Assembly: GCA_020721025.1 (NCBI GenBank)
Contig: DYNO01000007.1
Location: 1-15,062, forward strand
Length of the DNA stretch: 15,062 nt
Reading direction: 5' to 3'
Source: Thiomargarita sp.
GTDB taxonomy: Bacteria > Pseudomonadota > Gammaproteobacteria > Beggiatoales > Beggiatoaceae
A program made the translations under genes and the position numbers. Below are positions 1 through 6,111 of this stretch, piece by piece. Within the stretch, counting starts at the first letter, position 1. Every line of letters starts with the position of its first letter. The notes under the pieces are model-generated. The model was not told the DNA's origin. It saw nothing but the letters and a program-made list of their open reading frames with translations, and did not search any database.

Positions 1-54
1 GTTTCATAATAAACCAGAATAAATCATAGTAAAATGAGTGATAGTTGTCAACCC
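1..54 (-). mobile_element. End of an insertion element (partial, runs off the left edge)
   Basis: Read on the minus strand, permease homology stops after the GPGTG motif. Unrelated A+T-rich sequence then starts with GGGTTGACAACTATCACT (minus 54 to 37). The same 18 bases occur on the plus strand at 5689-5706, just upstream of a decayed tnpB, so I read them as the left end of an IS200/IS605-type (TnpB) element. An ATG-AAA lies 47 bases inside the end (minus 7 to 2) and could begin the element's first gene, but too little is present to tell. The shared 18-mer and the loss of homology are seen; the family is inferred. Confidence 0.5.
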
Positions 55-512
55 CCGTTCCCGGTCCGATAAAACCGTCATAAAATTGAACCCAATACAC
101 CACTTTTATAATTATTTTGTGGAGAGTCAACCTGTTGCGTTGTCACGGTTTCCGAACGGTGCAGAAAAACGTAGATTGCCGCGAACAAAATGATCACGGG
201 TAAAAATTTCTGTAACCATTCTGCCGACATTACACCCGCCAATAGTGTGCCGAATAACGCGCCGCACAAGGTTGCCAACGACATAACATACCAAAATTGG
301 GGGCGAAAGATGCCTTTTTTGATGCAAATCCACGCCGCGGTTGACGTGCCAAAAGTGCCGATTAATTTATTTGTTCCCAACACGGTATGAGGGGCGATGC
401 CCATCGTCAATAATGCGGGTACGGTAATTAAGCCACCCCCGCCTGCGATTGCATCAATCCAACCGGCAATAAAAAAAGTGGGTAACAACCAAGCTAAGAT
501 TTCAAAAGACAT
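52..512 (-). pseudogene. TauE/SafE family permease (YfcA-like), frameshifted and truncated
   Basis: This is the N-terminal half of a TauE/SafE membrane permease, a family proposed to export sulfite, sulfoacetate or other small organosulfur anions across the inner membrane. The family signature AGWIDAIAGGGGLITVPALL is at residues 16-35 and a TNK motif follows near residue 48. Three hydrophobic segments can be seen. The open frame ends after 144 residues (family about 250-270) at a TGA at 78-80. One base out of frame the expected FYDGFIGPGTG motif continues (about 53-74), so a single-base insertion near 83-86 breaks the gene. Homology then stops at about 52, where element sequence begins. The start ATG (510-512) is 11 bp after the methyltransferase stop, with AAGAGA as ribosome site, so the two were probably co-transcribed. 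A sequencing error could explain the frameshift but not the truncation. Confidence 0.8.
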
Positions 513-523
513 TTTTTTCTCTT

Positions 524-1540
524 TTATACAAATAATTCCAGTTCACCCACTTCTGCCTCTTGTACCCGCTGTTTGGCATAATTCACATACTCTGGGTTCA
601 GTTCCAAACCGATAAATTGACGTTGTAATTGTTTCGCCGCAACGCAAGTAGTACCACTGCCACAAAACGGGTCTAACACCACGTCATCTGCTTGAGATAA
701 CAGTAAAATCAGTTGCTGCACGATGAATAATGGGTAAATTGCCGGATGCGGATTGCCACGAATTGATTCGACGGCGGTTTCAATTACATCTTTTTTCAAC
801 GCTTTATCGTGAATCCGAATGATAGTAAAACCGTTCCGTTCCAATTGCATTTTCCGCCCACCCATCTGTCCACCAAAGGGTTCGGCATGTAAATGACGGA
901 TTTTCATTCTAAAACTGGCAATTTTACCACTTTTGACTTCTTGAATCACCTTGGTGAGTTCCTGCACTGCCAATTGTTTTTGCGCGGTGGATAACTCGGA
1001 CAGTTCAATTAATTCAAAATAGCGTTTCCCAATGTCACTTTTTGATTTATTTTTAACGGGTTGGGCATCCAAATGTGCCATAAATTCGGTTTGGTTGAAT
1101 TCATAGTCCATTCCCTTCACAAAAATAAAAAAAGGTTCGGTGGCTTGCACTAATTTACGTTTATCTTGGCGTGGCGTGGGATTCAATTTATGCCACATCA
1201 ACTGATTAATGAGTTTAACTCCTGTTAATTCAATCGCTTGTAATGCAAATTGATATGGCAATAACAATAAACTACTGTTTTGATATTTATCGCCCAAATT
1301 GAATACCAAGGCACCGTCGGGACGAGTGATTCGTACACATTCTTGAAAAATAACGAGTAAATGATCTAAATAGGTTTGTATTTCCGTTTCATTGCCAATA
1401 CCTTCATGACCATAAGTGCGCTGTTGATAATACGGAGGCGAAGTAATCACTAACTTAATAGATTCATTAGGAAAAGTTTGTAATAGGGGCAGACAATCCC
1501 CGACTAAAATTTGGTTCAGTGGTAAAGAAGATATGGACAT
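524..1540 (-). CDS. Beta-class DNA methyltransferase (N4-cytosine or N6-adenine)
   Basis: A SAM-dependent DNA methyltransferase of 338 residues. The catalytic motif IV TSPPYY is at residues 33-38, and the SAM-binding motif I DPFCGSGTTCVAA at 290-302 is preceded by the motif X-like HPAIYP (265-270). Motif IV before motif I, with a variable region of about 150 residues between them as target recognition domain, is the beta-class order. The SPPY form is commonest in N4-cytosine enzymes, though some N6-adenine enzymes share it. The frame stays open up to 1735, but I chose ATG 1540: AAAGG lies 6 bases upstream (1547-1551, minus) and homology starts at once (LNQILVGDCLPLL), whereas the longer N-terminus would overlap the divergent gene. 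No endonuclease gene is adjacent, so it is solitary here or its partner is elsewhere. The broken permease follows 11 bp downstream. Confidence 0.88.
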   Translation of the reverse strand: MSISSLPLNQILVGDCLPLLQTFPNESIKLVITSPPYYQQRTYGHEGIGNETEIQTYLDHLLVIFQECVRITRPDGALVFNLGDKYQNSSLLLLPYQFALQAIELTGVKLINQLMWHKLNPTPRQDKRKLVQATEPFFIFVKGMDYEFNQTEFMAHLDAQPVKNKSKSDIGKRYFELIELSELSTAQKQLAVQELTKVIQEVKSGKIASFRMKIRHLHAEPFGGQMGGRKMQLERNGFTIIRIHDKALKKDVIETAVESIRGNPHPAIYPLFIVQQLILLLSQADDVVLDPFCGSGTTCVAAKQLQRQFIGLELNPEYVNYAKQRVQEAEVGELELFV

Positions 1541-1676
1541 GACACGCCTTTGAGCGGTATAATAAACTGAAATTTCAAATTTTTCGCAATGATTGCGTGA
1601 AATGGTAGTCGCTAACGCGATCAGAGTCAATGGGTGAGCCAAAATTTCGCACAGCACTGTTGATGTGAGAATGAAA

Positions 1677-2345
1677 ATGCGTAACTTATTTAAATGGATA
1701 GTGATTTTTAATTTTTGTTGGATGACGACCGCCATGAGTCAAACGATTCCTCAAGTTTTAGAACGTTATGGAGCAGCCGCCCAAACTCGCTTGCAACCTT
1801 GGTTCGAGCGCGCCGCCGTGCCTTATCCCCCGCAGCGTCTGGCATTGTTGGGTTTTAAAGCGGAAAAAGCGTTGGAATTGTGGGCGCAGCAGGGCAAATC
1901 TTGGGTGTGGATTCGCACGTATCCGATTTTGGCGGCGAGCGGGGTAGCCGGTCCCAAGTTAAAAGAGGGTGATTTACAAGTACCCGAAGGAATCTATCGA
2001 ATTAACCTATTGAATCCAAACAGTAAGTTTCATCTGTCCATGCAAATTGATTATCCGAATACTTTTGATCGTCGGCAAGCCGCTGGAGAGCAACGCACGC
2101 AATTGGGGGGAGAAATTTTTATTCATGGCAAGGCGGTTTCTGTGGGATGTTTGGCAATGGGCGACACGGCAATTGAGGAATTATTCAGCTTGGTGGCAAC
2201 GGTGGGGATGAAAAAAGTGAAGGTAATCATCGCGCCGCAACGCAATATGCAGCAAGTCGATGTGACGCAACCGAGTTGGCAGGCGGAGCTTTATCAACAA
2301 ATTTACCGTGAATTGCAACCATTTCAAAAACTTCATAGCGAATGA
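1677..2345 (+). CDS. L,D-transpeptidase (YkuD/YafK-like) periplasmic protein
   Basis: A protein of 222 residues with a signal peptide (MRNLFKWIVIFNFCW, likely cleavage after AMS near residue 21). The YkuD catalytic motif HGKAVSVGCLAMGD is at 150-163, with His150 and the nucleophile Cys158. The domain start is visible as SWVWIRTYPILAASGVAGPK with EGIYRIN (about 75-110). YkuD enzymes form or cleave cross-links on peptidoglycan stem peptides. The YafK/DpaA subgroup, which this resembles in length and in the form of its motif, includes enzymes that release Braun lipoprotein from peptidoglycan. In-frame GTG 1665, ATG 1671 and ATG 1677 are all possible starts; I prefer 1677 because GAGA (1667-1670) is well spaced and the signal peptide is then normal. 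It is transcribed away from the methyltransferase. Confidence 0.85.
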   Translation: MRNLFKWIVIFNFCWMTTAMSQTIPQVLERYGAAAQTRLQPWFERAAVPYPPQRLALLGFKAEKALELWAQQGKSWVWIRTYPILAASGVAGPKLKEGDLQVPEGIYRINLLNPNSKFHLSMQIDYPNTFDRRQAAGEQRTQLGGEIFIHGKAVSVGCLAMGDTAIEELFSLVATVGMKKVKVIIAPQRNMQQVDVTQPSWQAELYQQIYRELQPFQKLHSE

Positions 2346-2371
2346 TTTGTTCACAATTAAATAGACTTTCA

Positions 2372-2403
2372 AAGCACGCAACGCTATTAAATTATGCGTG
2401 CTT
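2372..2403 (+). terminator. Possible terminator hairpin after the L,D-transpeptidase gene
   Basis: AAGCACGCA (2372-2380) pairs perfectly with TGCGTGCTT (2395-2403) around a 14-base loop, 27 bases after the stop codon. No run of T follows, so it is not a textbook intrinsic terminator; it could instead stabilise the 3' end of the transcript. Confidence 0.35.
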
Positions 2404-2415
2404 AAACACTTCATC

Positions 2416-2451
2416 CGGATAACGCTTGCTTGGTTTTCGCTACGTTATCCG
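2416..2451. repeat. Inverted repeat, 9-bp perfect stem
   Basis: CGGATAACG (2416-2424) and CGTTATCCG (2443-2451) are perfect reverse complements around an 18-base spacer. T7 follows at about 2471-2477, after 20 bases, too far for a standard terminator. It may be an operator, a transcript-end structure or a degraded element end. Confidence 0.45.
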
Positions 2452-2640
2452 ATATAATAATAACAGTTTGGTTTTTTTCTGTCAATCGTGTTGGTATTCG
2501 TTTAGGATCGGCTATTTCTACCAAAACAAGTGATGTACATTTGACAATCACAAAGAAGTTTAATTGATGGATTTTAAAGTTTATATGCTGCTGTTCATTG
2601 ACTACCTTGTCCCATAATTTGAGTCGAACCTTTATTCAGC

Positions 2641-2684
2641 ATATTTCATTAAACCGAATCGTTTTGCTAACAGGAACTAACTCA
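2641..2684 (+). repeat. Dispersed repeat, copy 1
   Basis: It shares ATATTTC, ATTAAAC and CAGGAACTAACTCA, in this order, with 5165-5210. The 16 bases between the second and third blocks differ, and copy 2 has two extra bases between the first and second. The match of 28 conserved positions in a fixed order is unlikely to be chance. Its function is unknown. Confidence 0.55.
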
Positions 2685-2959
2685 CCAATGCATTATTCTA
2701 CTTCTCACACTTTTTAAAGTGAAACAGGATATTTTTGATAGAAAATCTCGGTTTAAAAATAATTTCAAAATAATTTCAAAATGATTCAAATCGTTACGAA
2801 TTTTGTCCAATCCTCACCAACATTCGCAACAGATTGAATTATCAGAAATTGAGTCTTTAAACAGCAATTTATCCGATATCTTGGCACACAGTGGTATTTT
2901 CAGTGAAAATCCATTAAAATCATCAATTCCTACTAGAGATTACTCATTTGATGACTTAC

Positions 2960-2963
2960 GGAG
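2960..2963 (+). promoter_or_regulatory. Ribosome binding site deciding the yqgE start
   Basis: GGAG lies 8 bases upstream of GTG 2972. The upstream in-frame TTG 2948 and ATG 2951 have no comparable site, so the GTG start is favoured. Confidence 0.6.
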
Positions 2964-2971
2964 CTTTGGAT

Positions 2972-3535
2972 GTGTTAGAAACAACCAATTTAACCAATCA
3001 TTTACTGATTGCTATGCCAAATCTGCTTGATCCGAATTTTTATCAAACAGTGGCTTATGTCTGTATGCATAATGAAAGCGGGGCAATGGGCATCGTGATT
3101 AATCGTGTCATGAATGTCGAATTGGGCGCGGTGCTAGAACACATGCAGATTGAAGTGACTTCGCCCAGTGCCAATTCCCTAGCGATTTACGATGGCGGTC
3201 CCGTGCAGCGAGAACGCGGTTTTGTGATTCACCGACCCGCGGGAAAATGGGATGCTATGCTGACATTAGACCACGACATTGGTATTACGACCTCGCGTGA
3301 CGTACTCAATGCCATTGCCACTGGAAGAGGTCCAGACCAAGTGCTGATCGCGCTCGGTTATGCTGGTTGGGGCGCGGGACAATTGGAACGTGAACTATCA
3401 GAAAATGCGTGGTTGACTACCCCAGTGGATTTAGACATCATGTTTAATACGCCAATACACAAACGTTGGCAGGCAGCCGCCGCACGATTGGGGGTGGATT
3501 TGATGCTGATTTCCAGCGAGGCAGGGCATGGATAA
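2972..3535 (+). CDS. yqgE: YqgE/AlgH family protein
   Basis: A UPF0301/YqgE family protein of 187 residues from GTG 2972, the same length as E. coli YqgE. Family landmarks are the N-terminal NLTNHLLIAMPNLLDPNF, then MHNESGAMGIVINR, YDGGPV, TTSRDVL, LIALGYAGWGAGQLE and the C-terminal ENAWLTTPVDLDIMF with GVDLM. Its molecular function is not settled; AlgH was linked to alginate regulation in Pseudomonas. The stop codon overlaps the ruvX start by 8 bases, the classic yqgE-yqgF pairing, so the two are surely one transcript. In-frame starts upstream (TTG 2948, ATG 2951) would add 7-8 residues not typical of the family. Confidence 0.93.
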   Translation: MLETTNLTNHLLIAMPNLLDPNFYQTVAYVCMHNESGAMGIVINRVMNVELGAVLEHMQIEVTSPSANSLAIYDGGPVQRERGFVIHRPAGKWDAMLTLDHDIGITTSRDVLNAIATGRGPDQVLIALGYAGWGAGQLERELSENAWLTTPVDLDIMFNTPIHKRWQAAAARLGVDLMLISSEAGHG

Positions 3536-3998
3536 CGTTGAAATATCAGATATTTCTGAAGATAACACAACCATTCCTCCCCCACAGCCGATTAGCATCA
3601 TGGGATTTGATTACGGCACAAAACGCATTGGAGTTGCCATCGGACAAACGTTAACGCGAACGGCGCGCCCCTTGGCAATTATTACCATCCATCCGCCTGT
3701 TTTTCCTTGGGATAAAATTGACGCGTTGCTCGTCGAGTGGCGACCGGTGATTTTAGTCGTTGGATTGCCGCGATACGCTGACGGTTCGTACAACAATATC
3801 AGTCAAGCGGCTCGTACCTTCAGCGAACAATTGCAACAACGTTCTCAACTTCCGGTGCACTTAATTGATGAAACGCTTTCCTCCATCGAAGCCACCCAAC
3901 GGATGCAACCGACTGGACGCAAACAAAAAATTCGTGTTGATGCAGTCGCGGCACAAGTCATTTTAGAAACATGGCTGGTCGAACACCCCACACTCTGA
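3528..3998 (+). CDS. ruvX: Putative pre-16S rRNA nuclease / Holliday junction resolvase-like RuvX (YqgF)
   Basis: An RNase H-fold YqgF-family nuclease, known for trimming the 5' end of 16S rRNA and first annotated as a Holliday junction resolvase. Seen are the first acidic motif FDYGTKRIGVAIG (about residues 27-39), VVGLPRYADGS (about 84-94), the second acidic motif HLIDETLSS (about 112-120) and the third VDAVAAQVILETWL (about 138-151). Each carries the expected Asp or Glu. At 156 residues it has some 20 more at the N-terminus than E. coli YqgF (138). The start at 3528 is nevertheless well supported, by GAGG (3518-3521) 6 bases upstream and by translational overlap with yqgE; an internal ATG 3600 would give a short form. 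It ends 24 bp from the stop of the opposing regulator gene. Confidence 0.93.
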   Translation: MDNVEISDISEDNTTIPPPQPISIMGFDYGTKRIGVAIGQTLTRTARPLAIITIHPPVFPWDKIDALLVEWRPVILVVGLPRYADGSYNNISQAARTFSEQLQQRSQLPVHLIDETLSSIEATQRMQPTGRKQKIRVDAVAAQVILETWLVEHPTL

Positions 3999-4022
3999 TC
4001 AACCGCGCAAAAATCGCAAAAA

Positions 4023-4700
4023 CTATTCATCGATCAAATAACGGTGCAATTTATTCATGTCCTGAATTTTTATCACTTTTCCCTCAACTCGGATAATTCT
4101 CGCGCTGACCAGATTTTTCAAAATACGCGACAACGTCTCGGGCTGAATCGACAGACGCGATGCCAAAATATTCTTTGGAATATCCAATAATACCGCCAAC
4201 GGTTCATCCGTCTGCGTCACGAGTTGTTGTTGTAAAAAACCAATAAATCGATACGTTGCATTCTGCAAAGTCAAATTATCAATTTCATCGACCAACCCGT
4301 GCAGCCGCATACTCAAATCGCCGAGCAACTGAAAACAATTTTCCGTTGATTCTCGCAACAATTGCCGATACACATCATTGTTAAAACTAATAATTTCACT
4401 CGATTCAATCGCTCGCGCACTCACCGGGTAAGTATGATGCTGCATAAACATCACTGCTTCTGCAAATGTCTGGCGTGGCGGAATCATTTCTATCACTTTT
4501 TCCTTGCCATCCAACGACAAGCGATACAATTTCATGCGTCCGGTCTTGACCAAAAAAAAATGACGTGCCTGCTGTCCATGTTCAAATAATAATTGGTTTG
4601 CTTCCAAACGGATAGGATGCGATGTTGTTTGTAATTGAGTCAGTTGAATATCAGATAAATTTTTAAAGAGGGGAAATTGTCGTAATTCTTCATGTATCAT
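4023..4700 (-). CDS. Crp/Fnr family transcriptional regulator, DNR-like (nitrogen oxide sensing type)
   Basis: A regulator of 225 residues with an N-terminal cyclic-nucleotide-binding-like beta barrel (about 10-125), a long dimer helix (about 125-150) and a C-terminal winged helix. The recognition helix region reads LASRLSIQPETLSRILKNL (about 184-202). It resembles Pseudomonas DNR in several places: KIYRL-type strand (KLYRLSLDGKEKVIEM), TFAEAVMFM, LHGLVDEIDNLTLQNATYR and SIQPETLSRI. DNR senses NO through haem and activates denitrification genes. The cysteines that hold the FNR iron-sulfur cluster are absent from the N-terminus, and the CRP cAMP-binding motif is absent, which supports the DNR class. 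No denitrification gene is adjacent. A TATACT -10-like box lies upstream (minus, 4745-4750) without a convincing -35. Confidence 0.85.
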   Translation of the reverse strand: MIHEELRQFPLFKNLSDIQLTQLQTTSHPIRLEANQLLFEHGQQARHFFLVKTGRMKLYRLSLDGKEKVIEMIPPRQTFAEAVMFMQHHTYPVSARAIESSEIISFNNDVYRQLLRESTENCFQLLGDLSMRLHGLVDEIDNLTLQNATYRFIGFLQQQLVTQTDEPLAVLLDIPKNILASRLSIQPETLSRILKNLVSARIIRVEGKVIKIQDMNKLHRYLIDE

Positions 4701-4809
4701 AAGAATAAATGGCTTAAATATTACTATTGTTTAAGAGCCACACCAGTATAGTGCAACCGATTGATTTTACTTTAAAAATATGGATTCAATTGACTAATCA
4801 GATAAAATC

Positions 4810-4927
4810 TTAATAGTTCGGACAGTTTCAAAATTATATTTTAATATCAATCAGTTATCGGATGAGTGAAATAACTATAACTTATTGATTTTAATAAGTA
4901 GTTGTAGAAAACCGTCCGAACTGTTGA
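4810..4927. repeat. MITE-like palindromic element between the regulator gene and sdhE
   Basis: TTAATAGTTCGGACAGTTT (4810-4828) is the inverted repeat of 4909-4927 with three mismatches, all of which would be G-U pairs in RNA. A second hairpin, CTTATT (4881-4886) with AATAAG (4893-4898), extended by AACTA and TAGTT, lies inside. The right end matches 6083-6104 at 18 of 22 positions, so it belongs to a repeat family. No target-site duplication is obvious. It touches the sdhE stop codon and may shape the 3' end of that transcript. Confidence 0.6.
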
Positions 4928-5161
4928 TCATATCATCTTGATTTTATTGATCAGAAATGTCATTTCTATAGTATCTGGTTGTTTCTCACCAAAGAGATAA
5001 TCGTAGATCAAATCATCGGGCAGATCGAGTAGTTGCACAAAAGTTTGTTGTTCAATAGCATTCGCCGTGGTGTAAAATTTTTCGCGGTAACTCACTAATA
5101 ATAAATCCAATTCCCGCATCCCACGCCGACAATGCCAGATTAATTTAGCCACATCATTCAT
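4928..5161 (-). CDS. sdhE: FAD assembly factor SdhE (succinate dehydrogenase flavinylation)
   Basis: A protein of 77 residues of the SdhE/YgfY (Sdh5, DUF339) family, which promotes covalent attachment of FAD to SdhA and FrdA in the cytoplasm. The signature RRGMRELD is at residues 12-19 and carries the RGxxE core that is critical for flavinylation; LLDLPDDLIYDYLFG (about 45-59) matches the family's second conserved block. The length is normal (E. coli 88). The ribosome site GAGAAA is 8-13 bases upstream, inside the dispersed repeat at 5165-5210. The sdh genes are not in the window. Older annotations call the family an antitoxin (CptB), which I do not favour. Confidence 0.92.
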   Translation of the reverse strand: MNDVAKLIWHCRRGMRELDLLLVSYREKFYTTANAIEQQTFVQLLDLPDDLIYDYLFGEKQPDTIEMTFLINKIKMI

Positions 5162-5164
5162 TTA

Positions 5165-5210
5165 ATATTTCTCATTAAACAAGGTTATCGCTGAAGCAGG
5201 AACTAACTCA
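5165..5210 (+). repeat. Dispersed repeat, copy 2, in the sdhE leader
   Basis: It shares three ordered blocks (ATATTTC, ATTAAAC, CAGGAACTAACTCA) with 2641-2684. It starts 4 bases from the sdhE start codon and includes its ribosome site on the minus strand. Confidence 0.55.
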
Positions 5211-5336
5211 GGTTTCACAAAGTCGCAACATTAATATGATAGCATTTTAGATTTCATCGTTTTAAAATTTCATTGATGAACGACATCGATCTATACCTGA
5301 TTAATTTTTAAAAAATTATCCGATTGTTCATTGAAA

Positions 5337-5366
5337 ATCCCAGTGGTCATTATCCCAGTGGTCATT
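5337..5366 (+). repeat. 15-bp perfect tandem duplication
   Basis: ATCCCAGTGGTCATT occurs twice without a gap (5337-5351, 5352-5366), about 110 bases before the coiled-coil ORF. Such a duplication can change the number of a regulator site or be replication slippage. Confidence 0.8.
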
Positions 5367-5477
5367 ATGGTGGATAAATTCTAAATATCGTTTAAAAATA
5401 ATAAGTTATTTTCGATGGACTAGATTTTGCTTTTCTGATCAAACTCCTAAGGTAGATTGATACAAACACGAGATGAA

Positions 5478-5669
5478 ATGATTATGGAAAGTTTAGAAGA
5501 AAAACTGACCCGCTTAAATACGCAGATTAGCACCCTGCATCGAGAAAATAATCTGTTGAATGTTGAAAATGGCAGAATACGCCAAGAAAATAAAGAATTA
5601 CGCTGCAAGTTGACTGAATTGCAAATTCAGGTTGAATTTCTGTCCGCGATGACGGGAAAGACAATATAG
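5478..5669 (+). CDS. Short coiled-coil protein, unrecognised (possibly ZapB/TIGR02449-like)
   Basis: A 63-residue protein that is almost entirely a predicted parallel coiled coil: LEEKLTRLNTQISTLHRENN, then NVENGRIRQENKELRCKL, with Leu, Ile and Asn in heptad positions. Its size and the repeated L-x-x-E-N pattern recall ZapB and the TIGR02449 family of small division-associated proteins, but no diagnostic residue settles this and zapA is not adjacent. ATG 5478 has GAG 5 bases upstream (5470-5472). TTG 5457 with AAGG (5449-5452) is a rival start that adds 7 residues. A decayed transposable element follows the stop codon by about 15 bases. Confidence 0.6.
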   Translation: MIMESLEEKLTRLNTQISTLHRENNLLNVENGRIRQENKELRCKLTELQIQVEFLSAMTGKTI

Positions 5670-5681
5670 GGGGATTTAAGC

Positions 5682-6104
5682 GTTCCGAGGGTTGACAACT
5701 ATCACTTAATTGCTTAACGTATCTTCACTCACACTCCCAATTATTATTAATGATGGAAGCTGAATAGTTATGTTATTGGCGCACAAGGTAGAATTGCGAC
5801 CCACAGCCGATCAGCTTGATTATTTTGAGAAAGCGTGTGGTCATCGCAGACATTGCTGGAATCACCTGTAGGCATGATTTAGCCAACAAGATTCTGATGG
5901 TAATTTCATTTTCAAATGGTCAAAAGCTGCGGCATATCAATTCTATAGAACCGGTTTGAAATCTGTAATATTAGGTTATCACTTAATTTCTGATAGTATT
6001 GGAAGTGGATAAATAGTTGAGCACCATCTGATTTTGAACAATAAAAATTTCTCAGTAGCGAGCTTTTGCAAGAAATCTGTTTGAAAACTATCGGAACAGT
6101 TGAT
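5682..6104 (+). mobile_element. Decayed TnpB-type insertion element inside a palindromic repeat
   Basis: The 18-mer GGGTTGACAACTATCACT (5689-5706), shared with the element end at minus 54-37, opens the unit, and a broken tnpB follows at 5770. GTTCCGA (5682-5688) and TCGGAAC (6091-6097) form a perfect 7-bp inverted repeat around it. The right flank (6083-6104) matches the right end of the palindromic element at 4810-4927. The simplest reading is a TnpB element that entered a member of that repeat family and then decayed. The right boundary of the insert itself is not certain. The interval fills the gap before the hisH2 stop codon. Confidence 0.55.
5770..5970 (+). pseudogene. TnpB (RNA-guided endonuclease) remnant, N-terminal part
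   Basis: ATG 5770 opens MLLAHKVELRPTADQLDYFE followed by KACGHRRHCWNHL, the N-terminus typical of TnpB (HK-ELRPT, then ACG-RRHC-N). In-frame TAG (5869-5871) and TGA (5875-5877) interrupt it. The same frame then continues with FKWSKAAAYQFYRT (to about 5955), again TnpB-like. The RuvC catalytic part and the zinc finger are absent, so no active protein can result. TnpB proteins are omega-RNA-guided nucleases of IS200/IS605-type elements. Confidence 0.72.
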
Positions 6105-6111
6105 AGTCGAT

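Larger units (their letters stand above)
2346..2971. other. Gene-poor interval with hairpins and a dispersed repeat
   Basis: No convincing gene is present in 626 bases. It holds two perfect 9-bp inverted repeats (2372-2380 with 2395-2403, and 2416-2424 with 2443-2451), one copy of a dispersed repeat (2641-2684), and a short tandem repeat of ATAATTTCAAA at about 2758-2780. A frame opening at TTG 2803 runs 55 codons before it meets yqgE; I could not recognise it. The yqgE promoter must lie in the right part, but I see no clear -35/-10 pair. Confidence 0.6.
5162..5477. other. Non-coding, A+T-rich gap between sdhE and the coiled-coil ORF
   Basis: The gap separates two divergent genes and should hold both promoters, but no strong -35/-10 pair stands out. 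It contains the second copy of the dispersed repeat (5165-5210) and a perfect 15-bp tandem duplication (5337-5366). I see no other gene or RNA. Confidence 0.55.

Noticed and set aside
1541..1735. N-terminal extension of the methyltransferase frame by 65 residues
   Set aside because: It runs into the divergent transpeptidase gene, has no methyltransferase homology, and ATG 1540 has a good ribosome site and family-like start.
2803..3030. 75-codon frame from TTG 2803 overlapping yqgE
   Set aside because: The second part is an out-of-frame reading of yqgE, the first 55 residues match nothing I know, and the start has no ribosome site.
4920..4940. FNR/DNR-type box (TTGATCATATCA)
   Set aside because: The spacer is 3 bases instead of 4 and the last base pair is wrong, so it does not fit the TTGAT-N4-ATCAA pattern.
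4928..5161. Antitoxin (CptB) of a toxin-antitoxin pair
   Set aside because: The RRGMRELD motif is that of the flavinylation factor SdhE, and no CptA-type partner is adjacent.
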